Part shown: positions 1 to 8,294 of the stretch, piece by piece
Layout of the letters: every line of letters begins with the position of its first letter
Numbering within the stretch: position 1 is the first letter of the stretch
DNA from: Candidatus Marivariicella framensis
Lineage (GTDB): Bacteria > Bacteroidota > Bacteroidia > Flavobacteriales > Flavobacteriaceae
Assembly (NCBI GenBank): GCA_905182735.1
Contig: CAJJCT010000012.1
Span: 50,422 to 114,421, forward strand
Direction: 5' to 3'
DNA: 64,000 nucleotides
Made by a program: the position numbers and the translations under genes
The notes under the pieces: model-generated
Databases searched by the model: none
Seen by the model: only the letters and a program-made list of their open reading frames with translations
Told to the model about the DNA's origin: nothing

Positions 1-516
1 TGGTGTTATGAAGAAGAGGCATTAAATATTTTTGCTAGACATTATAAAACTAATAAACTAATACCTAAATCATTTATAAAAAAAATAAAGGCTATTAGTT
101 ATTTCCAGCAAGGAATTCAGAACCTTAGACAACTTGGCTTTGCATCACTTGACCTGAGTTATCATTCAATGAATTCACATGAAATTAAAAATATAAAAAA
201 ACATGAAGATTTGATTTTAGATAAATTTAATTTTATAAAACCATACAAAGATCAGTGCTTAAGTTCTTCATTTTCTCATATATTTCAGGGAGGTTATTCT
301 GCTGGTTATTATAGTTATAAATGGGCAGAGGTATTGGATGCTGATGCGTTTGAAATGTTTATAGAAAATGGTATTTTTAACTCTAAAGTTGCTAAAAAAT
401 TTGAAGATAATATTCTTTCTAAAGGGGGGACAGAACACCCTATGAAACTTTATAAGAAATTCAGAGGCAAAGAGCCTGATCCAGAAGCATTGATTAGAAG
501 ATCTGGTTTAATATAA
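1..516 (+). CDS. M3 family oligopeptidase, C-terminal part (partial gene)
   Basis: The reading frame is open from base 1, so this is the 3' end (171 codons) of a longer gene that starts outside the window; the internal ATG at 169 is not the real start. The C-terminal signature of the M3 metallopeptidases (PrlC/Dcp, thimet-oligopeptidase type) is clear: FQGGYSAGYYSYKWAEVLDAD, then ILSKGGTEHPM and the terminal FRGKEPDPEALIRRSGL. In this family the HEXXH zinc site lies upstream of this portion and so is not visible. The enzyme would cleave short peptides, either in the cytoplasm or in the periplasm if it is the Dcp type; a signal peptide cannot be judged. The 3' end overlaps the convergent membrane-protein gene by about 23 bases. 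Confidence 0.9.
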   Translation, partial: WCYEEEALNIFARHYKTNKLIPKSFIKKIKAISYFQQGIQNLRQLGFASLDLSYHSMNSHEIKNIKKHEDLILDKFNFIKPYKDQCLSSSFSHIFQGGYSAGYYSYKWAEVLDADAFEMFIENGIFNSKVAKKFEDNILSKGGTEHPMKLYKKFRGKEPDPEALIRRSGLI

Positions 517-1309
517 GCAAAGTAAATATCCAAATTATTGGAATTCCCTCAACCCAAAACCTTGTGAAGCTTAAAGGTTTATTGGTAGATGAAATTAACA
601 ATGCATAGCCTAGAACTAAATAAATAAAAAATTCAATAATTTTAAATATCAAATTGATTTCAATGACAAAATAAAGCAAACAAGTATTTAATGTTAAAAG
701 TAGAATCCCTAATAATTTACTTTTAAAAACTCCAAACCTTTGGGGCAAAGTACCAAGCTCACTATCATCTATGTTAATATCTCGAATCTCGAACGGAATT
801 GTAGCAACCAAAACGAAAATAAAACGTTGAATACCCAAAATAACATTTTGATTGAACTCAAGAATATTCATCTGACTTGTTAGAGAAACATAGCTTACCA
901 AAGTCCATGAAAAAGCAACTAAAAAAATCTTAACACCATTTGAATTTCTCAAATTTATTTTTGAAGAAGGATTTGGAATAATATAAAAAATTACTAAAAT
1001 AAAACTCAGTATAAAAACAACTTGTGTTAACAAATGAGTATAAAAAAAACACCATATACCAATTAATAATGACGAAAAAGTGATAAAAATTATTTCTTTT
1101 GAAACCAGTGTTTTGTTTTTTAAAAACATTGATCCATACTTTATTACATTATATCCAACAACTGATGAAGTAAACACAAGTCCATCTAGATAAAGGTTTT
1201 CAGTTGAATTAAAATAAATAAAAGACACTTTATATAAGGCCCAAACTGCAAAAGAAACATGTAAACTGCTTAGCAAGTAAAAAGAATAAAGGGTTTTAAG
1301 TAGTTTCAT
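494..1309 (-). CDS. UbiA-like integral membrane protein lacking the first Asp-rich motif
   Basis: A 271-residue, almost entirely hydrophobic protein with about eight predicted membrane segments. The layout resembles the UbiA prenyltransferase superfamily, and the stretch IRDINIDDSELGTLPQRFG (about residues 174-192) looks like the second DxxxD motif followed by the usual TLPxxxG continuation. The first motif (NxxxDxxxD), expected after the second helix, is not recognisable: that place reads VVGYNVIKYG. It is therefore either a divergent UbiA relative with altered chemistry or a non-enzymatic homologue. It stands alone on the minus strand, divergent from gcvP and overlapping the M3 peptidase at its 3' end. 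A true UbiA enzyme is encoded at 49649-50524 for comparison. The function is not known to me. Confidence 0.6.
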   Translation of the reverse strand: MKLLKTLYSFYLLSSLHVSFAVWALYKVSFIYFNSTENLYLDGLVFTSSVVGYNVIKYGSMFLKNKTLVSKEIIFITFSSLLIGIWCFFYTHLLTQVVFILSFILVIFYIIPNPSSKINLRNSNGVKIFLVAFSWTLVSYVSLTSQMNILEFNQNVILGIQRFIFVLVATIPFEIRDINIDDSELGTLPQRFGVFKSKLLGILLLTLNTCLLYFVIEINLIFKIIEFFIYLVLGYALLISSTNKPLSFTRFWVEGIPIIWIFTLLILNQIF

Positions 1310-1408
1310 TTTGTAAAACTAAACAAAGTGCTTTTTTATTTTATTTTTTTAGTTGAAAAATTTTTAAAATAGATGTACATATCTAAATAATACAATTAAA
1401 TTTTGAAC

Positions 1409-1416
1409 TATTTTTG
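1409..1416 (+). promoter_or_regulatory. Flavobacterial -7 box upstream of gcvP
   Basis: TATTTTTG matches the Bacteroidota -7 consensus TAnnTTTG and ends 11 bases before the gcvP ATG. No well-placed -33 TTG is seen. Confidence 0.4.
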
Positions 1417-1427
1417 AAAAAAAAAGA

Positions 1428-4286
1428 ATGAACACAGATCTTTTTGAATCAAGACATATTGGGCCTAGTTCAGATGAAGTAAATAAAATGTTGAAATCAC
1501 TAGGGGTTAAAAATTTAAATGACTTAATTGATGAAACAATTCCAAAAAGTATTCAATTAAAAAAACCCCTGAATCTTCCTGACGGAATAAGTGAAAATTA
1601 TTTTTTAAAACATATAAAAGAAGTAGGTGAAAAAAATAAAATTTTTCAAACATACATAGGGCTTGGATATAATCCTTCCATTACACCAGCTGTAATTCAA
1701 AGAAATATTCTGGAAAACCCTGGATGGTACACTGCATACACTCCATATCAAGCTGAAATTGCTCAAGGCAGATTAGAAGCTTTATTTAATTTTCAAACAG
1801 TCATTTGTGATCTTACGTGTATGGAAATAGCAAATGCTTCTTTATTAGATGAAAGCACATCTGCAGCAGAGGGAATGACTATGTTACATAGTTTTTTTAA
1901 TTCAAAAATTAAAAAACTTGGTGCAAATAAATTTTTTGTCCATGATCAAATTCTTCCTCAAACATTATCGGTTTTAAAAACAAGAGCAACACCTTTAGAA
2001 ATAGAACTAATTGTTGGTAATCCTGAAACCTTTGAATTTAATGAAAATTTTTATGGAGCTTTAATTCAATATCCAGGAAAACATGGTGAAATAGTAAATC
2101 TTCCGGAGATTACAGAAAAACTCAAATTAAAAGATATTAAATGTATTGTAGCTGCTGATATTCAAAGCTTAGTTTTGTTAGAGGGACCTGGATCTTATGA
2201 TGTAGATGTAGTTGTTGGAACTACTCAGCGTTTTGGAATTCCGCTTGGCTATGGAGGTCCTCATGCAGCATTTTTTGCTACAAAAAAAATATATAAAAGA
2301 AGCATACCTGGAAGAATTATTGGGCAAACCAAAGACACGGATGGTAATCCCGCTTTAAGAATGGCTTTACAAACAAGAGAACAACATATAAAAAGAGATA
2401 GGGCTACTTCAAATATATGTACAGCTCAAGTTCTTTTAGCTGTAATGGCAGGAATGTATGCTGTTTATCATGGGCCCGAGGGGTTAAAGTATATTGCAAA
2501 TAAAATACATGATAATGCAAAAAAATTGGAAAAAATGCTAAATAATATTGGTATTAATCAATTAAATAAGTTTTATTTTGACACCCTTAAAGTTAATGTT
2601 GAATCTGAAGAAATTAGACTAATTGCAGAAAAAGCTAAAATTAACTTAAATTATATTGATAATAATACTGTGTCTATTTCATTAAATGAGACAACAGATA
2701 AAATTGAATTGGAGGCTTTATTCAAAATATTTAGTATTTATGCAAATAATTTAAATAAGAAAGAAAAAGAAAATCATATTTCTCTAATTAGAATCCCTAA
2801 ATCAACGACTAGAGTAAAAAGTTTTATGACTCATTCTGTTTTTAATTCTTATCATTCTGAGACAGCGTTAATGAGATATATTAAAAGTCTTGAATTAAAA
2901 GATTTAGCTTTAAATCATTCTATGATTTCACTTGGATCATGTACAATGAAGCTAAATGCAGCAGCAGAAATGCTTCCTTTAAGCTCACCTAATTGGAACA
3001 GTATTCATCCTTTTGTTCCAGTTAATCAAGCTAAAGGGTATCATAAAATTTTAAAAGCTTTAATTTCTCAACTAAATGAGATAACTGGATTTCACGCAAC
3101 TTCAATTCAACCAAACTCTGGAGCTCAAGGAGAGTATGCCGGTTTAATGGTTATAAGAGCATATCATCTTTCAAGAGACAATAGACATCGTAATATCTGT
3201 TTAATCCCAGCTTCAGCTCATGGAACTAACCCAGCTTCAGCTGTAATGGCAGGAATGAAAGTTGTTGTTATAAATACAGATAAAAATGGAAATATTGATT
3301 GGAATGATATTAAAGAAAAGGCTGAGCTTTACAAAGAAAATTTAGCAGCTTTAATGATCACATATCCATCAACTCATGGAGTTTTTGAGAGTCATATTCA
3401 AAAGATAACAAGACTTATTCATGATAGTGGTGGACAAGTTTATATGGATGGCGCTAATATGAATGCACAGGTTGGTTTAACTAGTCCTGCTATTATTGGT
3501 GCTGATGTATGTCACCTAAACTTACACAAAACCTTTGCAATTCCTCATGGAGGAGGTGGGCCTGGAGTTGGACCCATATGTGTAGCAAAACATTTAGCAT
3601 CATTTCTTCCATCTAATCCTATTATAAAAACAGGAGGTAATAAAGGAATAAACGCTATTGCTGGGGCCCCATGGGGGTCTGCATTAGCTTGTATTATATC
3701 TTATGGCTATATAAAAATGCTTGGGAAAAATGGATTGAAAAATTCTACTAAAATAGCCATCTTAAATGCAAATTATATAAAAAAGTCGCTCGAAGGTGCT
3801 TATGAAATTTTATATACTGGAGAAAATGGAAGGGCTGCTCATGAGCTAATAATAGATTGCAGGAGCTTCAAGAAAAAAGGCGTTGAAGTTGTTGATATAG
3901 CAAAAAGACTAATGGACTATGGTTTTCATGCTCCTACTGTATCATTCCCTGTAGCAGGAACAATGATGATTGAGCCTACAGAAAGCGAAAACTTGAATGA
4001 AATTGACCGTTTTTGTAAAGCGATGATTTCTATTAGGTTAGAAATTGAAAGTGATAACCCAGATGGAATAGAAATTCTTAAAAATGCACCTCATACTTTA
4101 TCAATGATTACTAATGATTCCTGGCCATTCAAATACAGCCGAAAGAAGGCAGCTTTCCCTTTAGATTTTGTAAAAGAAAATAAGTTTTGGCCAAGAGTTA
4201 GAAGAGTTGATGAAGCATTTGGGGATCGTAATTTAATTTGTAGCTGCACTCCATTAAATGAATATCAAAATATTGATAATCAATGA
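1428..4286 (+). CDS. gcvP: Glycine dehydrogenase (decarboxylating), P protein
   Basis: A 952-residue full-length homodimeric-type P protein of the glycine cleavage system. It decarboxylates glycine using PLP and passes the aminomethyl group to the lipoyl H protein. The N-terminus carries the typical FESRHIGPSSDEV. The C-terminal half holds the PLP-binding lysine in HLNLHKTF (K701), followed by the glycine-rich GGGGPGVGP. Both halves of the fused subunit are intact, and the length is normal for the single-chain form. It is a single gene with its own promoter-like box upstream; gcvT and gcvH are not nearby, as is usual in flavobacteria. I saw no glycine riboswitch structure in the 118-base leader. 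Confidence 0.97.
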   Translation: MNTDLFESRHIGPSSDEVNKMLKSLGVKNLNDLIDETIPKSIQLKKPLNLPDGISENYFLKHIKEVGEKNKIFQTYIGLGYNPSITPAVIQRNILENPGWYTAYTPYQAEIAQGRLEALFNFQTVICDLTCMEIANASLLDESTSAAEGMTMLHSFFNSKIKKLGANKFFVHDQILPQTLSVLKTRATPLEIELIVGNPETFEFNENFYGALIQYPGKHGEIVNLPEITEKLKLKDIKCIVAADIQSLVLLEGPGSYDVDVVVGTTQRFGIPLGYGGPHAAFFATKKIYKRSIPGRIIGQTKDTDGNPALRMALQTREQHIKRDRATSNICTAQVLLAVMAGMYAVYHGPEGLKYIANKIHDNAKKLEKMLNNIGINQLNKFYFDTLKVNVESEEIRLIAEKAKINLNYIDNNTVSISLNETTDKIELEALFKIFSIYANNLNKKEKENHISLIRIPKSTTRVKSFMTHSVFNSYHSETALMRYIKSLELKDLALNHSMISLGSCTMKLNAAAEMLPLSSPNWNSIHPFVPVNQAKGYHKILKALISQLNEITGFHATSIQPNSGAQGEYAGLMVIRAYHLSRDNRHRNICLIPASAHGTNPASAVMAGMKVVVINTDKNGNIDWNDIKEKAELYKENLAALMITYPSTHGVFESHIQKITRLIHDSGGQVYMDGANMNAQVGLTSPAIIGADVCHLNLHKTFAIPHGGGGPGVGPICVAKHLASFLPSNPIIKTGGNKGINAIAGAPWGSALACIISYGYIKMLGKNGLKNSTKIAILNANYIKKSLEGAYEILYTGENGRAAHELIIDCRSFKKKGVEVVDIAKRLMDYGFHAPTVSFPVAGTMMIEPTESENLNEIDRFCKAMISIRLEIESDNPDGIEILKNAPHTLSMITNDSWPFKYSRKKAAFPLDFVKENKFWPRVRRVDEAFGDRNLICSCTPLNEYQNIDNQ

Positions 4287-4396
4287 TTTATAAACATATT
4301 TTGTAATCTATTATAATTTTAAAAAAAAATGAACATTACAGTTAATTTAGTTTTTATTGTTAATAGAAATGTAAATATTAATAGTATTGTCAATAT

Positions 4397-5458
4397 ATGA
4401 TGAATTCAAAAATAATTGGGACCGGAAGCTATATTCCATCTGAAGTTAAAAATAATAATGCTTTTCTAGATCATTCATTTTTAGATATTGAAGGAAATAA
4501 AATTCAATCTGAAAATGAGGAAATCATTGATAAATTTGAATCAATTACAGGGATAAAAGAAAGAAAATATGTAACTAACGGCATGAAATCTTCTGATATA
4601 GCTACAGAAGCATCCATAAGCGCTATTAAATCATCATCTGTTAACCCAGAAACTATTGATTACATAATTTTAGCTCATAATATTGGAGACGTAACTCAAG
4701 GATCAAATCAATTAGACGCTATGCCTTCACTGGCATCTAGAGTGAAGTCAAAACTTGGAATAGAAAACCCTAATTGTGTCGCTTACGACATCTTATTTGG
4801 CTGTCCAGGTTGGCTAGAAGGAGTTATTCAAGCTAATGCCTTTATAAAAGCAGGAATTGCAAATAGATGTCTAGTTATAGGATCTGAAACTTTATCTCGA
4901 GTCATTGATTCAAATGATAGAGATGGAATGATTTTTGCCGATGGAGCTGGAGCTGTAATTATTGAATCTTCAAATAAGAGTGATGGAGTTCTAAGTCATA
5001 AAACTGTTACTTACTCTAATAATGATGAAGCAAACTATATATGCTATGGAAAATCAAATAACTTAAACTCCGATGATACTAAGTACATTAAAATGCAAGG
5101 GAGAAAAGTATATGAATTCGCATTAAACAAAGTCCCTAATGCTATGAAAAAATGTTTTGACGAATGTGGTCATGATATAAAAGATTTGAAAAAAATATTT
5201 ATTCATCAGGCAAATCTAAAAATGGATGAAGCTATTGTTAAACGTTTTTATAAACTATATGACCTAAAAGCTCCTAAAGATGTTTTACCGATGAATATTG
5301 AAGTGTTTGGTAATAGCTCTACTGCAACAATTCCAACACTTCTAGACTTAGTTATAAAAAAAAAGTATAATGGTCATGAAATAAAAAAAGGAGATATAAT
5401 TCTTTTTGCTAGTGTAGGAGCCGGAATGAACATAAATGCCGTTTCTTATCAATACTAA
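4397..5458 (+). CDS. 3-oxoacyl-ACP synthase III family protein (KAS III / FabH-like)
   Basis: A 353-residue thiolase-fold condensing enzyme. The KAS III catalytic triad is complete: Cys136 in FGCPGW, His270 in FIHQAN and Asn306 in VFGNSST. Such enzymes condense an acyl-CoA starter with malonyl-ACP. The protein is 20-35 residues longer than E. coli FabH, with an insertion near the N-terminus around residues 20-45, so it could be a FabH paralogue with a different starter or a dedicated role rather than the housekeeping enzyme. The start is one of two adjacent ATG codons (4397 or 4400). It is followed after 48 bases by the mlaE-mlaF pair on the same strand, so a link to envelope lipids is possible but unproven. 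Confidence 0.85.
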   Translation: MMNSKIIGTGSYIPSEVKNNNAFLDHSFLDIEGNKIQSENEEIIDKFESITGIKERKYVTNGMKSSDIATEASISAIKSSSVNPETIDYIILAHNIGDVTQGSNQLDAMPSLASRVKSKLGIENPNCVAYDILFGCPGWLEGVIQANAFIKAGIANRCLVIGSETLSRVIDSNDRDGMIFADGAGAVIIESSNKSDGVLSHKTVTYSNNDEANYICYGKSNNLNSDDTKYIKMQGRKVYEFALNKVPNAMKKCFDECGHDIKDLKKIFIHQANLKMDEAIVKRFYKLYDLKAPKDVLPMNIEVFGNSSTATIPTLLDLVIKKKYNGHEIKKGDIILFASVGAGMNINAVSYQY

Positions 5459-5506
5459 TTTTTATTTCACATATAGTTTTTTCCTTTTTGTATTTTTACA
5501 AAAGAC

Positions 5507-6244
5507 ATGAAGGTTTTAATAAATATTGGAAGTTACTTTTTAATGCTTCAAAAAGTTTTTGGAAAGTTTACTAAATGGTCTGTACTTAGAACTCTGATTT
5601 TTAAGGATATAGAAGTGCTAATTATTGGGTCTCTTGGCATTGTTAGTGTTATTTCTTTTTTTGTGGGTGGTGTGGTTGCGATACAAACAGCTCTAAACTT
5701 GAGCAATCCTTTAATTCCTAGAAATCTTATAGGTTATGCTACGAGACAATCTGTTATTTTAGAATTTGCCCCTACTTTTATGTCTATAATTATGGCTGGA
5801 AAGGTAGGTTCATATATAACATCAAGTATTGGAACGATGAGAGTTACAGAGCAAATTGATGCTTTGGAGGTCATGGGGATTAACACTTATAACTATCTTA
5901 TTTTTCCTAAAATAATTGCTTTATTACTATATCCATTTGTTATAACACTTTCAATGTTTTTAGGAATTTTGGGGGGTTATGTAGCAAGCGTAACAGGTGG
6001 CCTTTGTTCTAGTGCTATATTTATTGAAGGACTTCAACTTGATTTTAACCCTTTTCATATACAATATGCTTTTATTAAGACTACTCTATTCTCATTTTTT
6101 TTAGCAACAGTTCCTGCATTTCATGGATATTATCTCAAGGGCGGAGCTCTTCAAGTCGGAAAAGCAAGTACCACTTCTTTTGTTTGGACTAGTGTGGTAA
6201 TAATTTTAGCCAATTTTATAATAACTCAATTAATTCTTGCTTAA
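5507..6244 (+). CDS. mlaE: MlaE-type ABC transporter permease
   Basis: A 245-residue membrane protein of the MlaE/YrbE permease family, with five or six hydrophobic segments and the family core GTMRVTEQIDALEVMGINTYNYL around residues 117-139. In the Mla system this permease sits in the inner membrane and works with the MlaF ATPase and an MCE protein (MlaD) to move phospholipids between the membranes. The stop codon overlaps the start of the ATPase gene by one base, so the two are clearly co-translated. No MCE-domain gene follows, so the substrate-binding part must be encoded elsewhere. Confidence 0.92.
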   Translation: MKVLINIGSYFLMLQKVFGKFTKWSVLRTLIFKDIEVLIIGSLGIVSVISFFVGGVVAIQTALNLSNPLIPRNLIGYATRQSVILEFAPTFMSIIMAGKVGSYITSSIGTMRVTEQIDALEVMGINTYNYLIFPKIIALLLYPFVITLSMFLGILGGYVASVTGGLCSSAIFIEGLQLDFNPFHIQYAFIKTTLFSFFLATVPAFHGYYLKGGALQVGKASTTSFVWTSVVIILANFIITQLILA

Positions 6245-7017
6245 TGATAACTGTAAAAAACATTTTTAAGGTTTTTGACAAAACAACTATACTAAATAAT
6301 ATTAGTGCTTCTTTTAAAAAAGGAAAGACAAATCTAATTATTGGTCAGAGTGGATCTGGAAAAACAGTTTTATTAAAATGTTTATTGGGATTGCATGTTC
6401 CTGAAAAAGGAGAAATATTTTTTGGAGATGAGTCATTAATTGATATGAAAGAAAAACAAAGGAGGATGCTTAGACAGGAAATGGGAATTGTTTTTCAGGG
6501 AAGTGCTCTTTTTGATTCAATGAATGTTGAGGAAAATATTATGTTTCCATTAAAAATGTTTACTAATAATAATGATGAGGAAATATTAGATCGAGTAAAT
6601 GAAGTTATTAAAAGAGTAAATTTAACTAATTCAAATTATAAAATGCCTTCAGAGCTTTCGGGGGGTATGCAAAAAAGAGTAGCCATCGCTAGAGCTATTG
6701 TTATGAATCCAAAATTTTTATTCTGCGATGAGCCCAATTCTGGATTAGATCCAAAAACTTCAATACTAATTGATAATTTAATTCAAGAAATAACAAAAGA
6801 GTATAACATAACAACGGTAATTAATACTCACGACATGAATTCTGTTATGGAAATTGGAGAAAATATTATTTTTCTTCAGAATGGAAAAAAAGAATGGGAA
6901 GGTTCAAACCTAGATATTTTTGATACTGATAATAAACCGTTTATTGACTTTGTTTATTCATCAGAAATATTAAAGAAGGCGAGAAAAGCTTTAAAAAATA
7001 GTAAAGCTGATTTATAA
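6244..7017 (+). CDS. mlaF: MlaF-type ABC transporter ATP-binding protein
   Basis: A 257-residue ABC ATPase. Walker A is GQSGSGKT (residues 34-41), the signature is LSGGMQKR, Walker B is FLFCDEP, and the H-loop is in NTHDMN. It pairs with the preceding permease by a one-base overlap and would power lipid transport across the periplasm. The family match is to the Mla/YrbF branch because of the partner and the short, single-domain build. The 3' end overlaps the convergent SprT-like gene by six bases. Confidence 0.93.
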   Translation: MITVKNIFKVFDKTTILNNISASFKKGKTNLIIGQSGSGKTVLLKCLLGLHVPEKGEIFFGDESLIDMKEKQRRMLRQEMGIVFQGSALFDSMNVEENIMFPLKMFTNNNDEEILDRVNEVIKRVNLTNSNYKMPSELSGGMQKRVAIARAIVMNPKFLFCDEPNSGLDPKTSILIDNLIQEITKEYNITTVINTHDMNSVMEIGENIIFLQNGKKEWEGSNLDIFDTDNKPFIDFVYSSEILKKARKALKNSKADL

Positions 7018-7608
7018 TGTTACTTCAGCTATTGGATTGAATAGATATTTCCTTCCTGATGATTTCTCTTCACATTCAAAACGTTTTCTAAGTTTTGGTC
7101 CTTTTTTAAAAACTCGACCGTTATATATTTTAAAATACTCTCCTTCAGGAATTTTAAAAACATATAATTTATCATCTTTTTCATAGGTATGCAATGCTGT
7201 TACTAATTCTATATCAGAGTCTGAAGACGCTTTGGGGTTTATAAAATGTTTTCTTAAAACTGGCAGAAGTTTTTCAGGAAAAATACTTGAATTTAAAAAT
7301 GGAGTCATTAGGTTTATATATGTTTTTTTCCATTCAATTCCGTGTGGTTTTATATTTTTACTATGAAATTTATATGTGACTAAATGAGCTATCTCGTGAA
7401 TTAAAGTTATTAAAAATCTAAACGGGCTAAGATTAGAATTAATTGTAATCTGTTCAGAGCCATTAAAATAAATTCTGTAATCTCCGTGCTTAGTATATCT
7501 TTTTTTTGATATTTTAAATTTAACCGGATATTCCTTTATGTATTTTGCTAAAATGGAGTGAGCCTGAACTGGCGTGTAGTCAAATATCGTTTTAAAATGA
7601 TTATCCAT
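7012..7608 (-). CDS. SprT-like zinc-dependent protein
   Basis: A 198-residue protein with the SprT-domain zinc motif HEIAH (residues 71-75) and a downstream HGIEWKK that supplies the third ligand in this family. The N-terminal half carries the metalloprotease-like fold. The C-terminal region (about 140-198) is short and basic and does not show an obvious CxxC zinc ribbon. The eukaryotic relative Spartan cleaves DNA-protein crosslinks; the bacterial members are largely uncharacterised. It is the last gene of a minus-strand run from pdhA; its start codon shares one base with the SDR stop. Confidence 0.8.
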   Translation of the reverse strand: MDNHFKTIFDYTPVQAHSILAKYIKEYPVKFKISKKRYTKHGDYRIYFNGSEQITINSNLSPFRFLITLIHEIAHLVTYKFHSKNIKPHGIEWKKTYINLMTPFLNSSIFPEKLLPVLRKHFINPKASSDSDIELVTALHTYEKDDKLYVFKIPEGEYFKIYNGRVFKKGPKLRKRFECEEKSSGRKYLFNPIAEVTL

Positions 7609-8291
7609 TATGGAGTGGATAAAGAAACTGGAATCAATTTTCCATTATACAATTCATGTCCTGAAATTGAGAACTCTAAAATATAAGAGGCCATTTTTTT
7701 AGCTGAAACATTTGATTTATATCCAGGAAAAGCCTTTTCTAACATTTCGGTTTGTACAGCTCCAAGGGCTAGAACATTAAATGAAGGGCCTGTTTCATTG
7801 TATTCCTCAGCAAGTAATTCAGTTAATGTTATTAAAGCTCCTTTACTACTTGAATAGGCAGAAAGTCCTGGAAACTTTGAGCTACCCTGAACTCCCCCCA
7901 TACTACTAATATTTAAAACATGGCTTTTTTTATTCATTATTGGTAAACACATACGAATAACGGATACAACCCCAAAGACATTAACATTATATACATTTTT
8001 AAAAGTTTTAATAGAAGTTTCTTCAAAAGGCATGTTTACCAGTAATCCTGCATTGTTTATTAAAATATCTAATTTGATTTTTTTTTGAATTAGATTTTTA
8101 ACAAAAGATTCTATTAAGGAATCATTAGTTATATCAACAGAATATGAGTCAACATTTATAAGAGGTTTTAAATTAGTTATGTCTCTAGAAATAGCTATTA
8201 CTTTATGCCCTAAAGAAGCGGCTGTTTTAGCTATCTCAAAACCAATACCGTTACTAGCTCCTGTAATTAAAATAGTTTTTTTGTTTATCAT
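7608..8291 (-). CDS. Short-chain dehydrogenase/reductase
   Basis: A 227-residue classical SDR. The nucleotide-binding motif TGASNGIG is at residues 10-17, NNAG at 79-82, the catalytic Ser at about 130 (ISSMGG) and YxxxK at Tyr146/Lys150. It is an NAD(P)-dependent oxidoreductase of unknown substrate. It follows pdhC by three bases and overlaps the SprT-like gene, so it is probably co-transcribed with the pyruvate dehydrogenase genes, although there is no evidence that it acts in that pathway. Confidence 0.88.
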   Translation of the reverse strand: MINKKTILITGASNGIGFEIAKTAASLGHKVIAISRDITNLKPLINVDSYSVDITNDSLIESFVKNLIQKKIKLDILINNAGLLVNMPFEETSIKTFKNVYNVNVFGVVSVIRMCLPIMNKKSHVLNISSMGGVQGSSKFPGLSAYSSSKGALITLTELLAEEYNETGPSFNVLALGAVQTEMLEKAFPGYKSNVSAKKMASYILEFSISGHELYNGKLIPVSLSTP

Positions 8292-8294
8292 AGA

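Noticed and set aside
1310..1427. Possible glycine riboswitch before gcvP
   Set aside because: The leader is short, AT-only in character and lacks paired conserved elements of the class.
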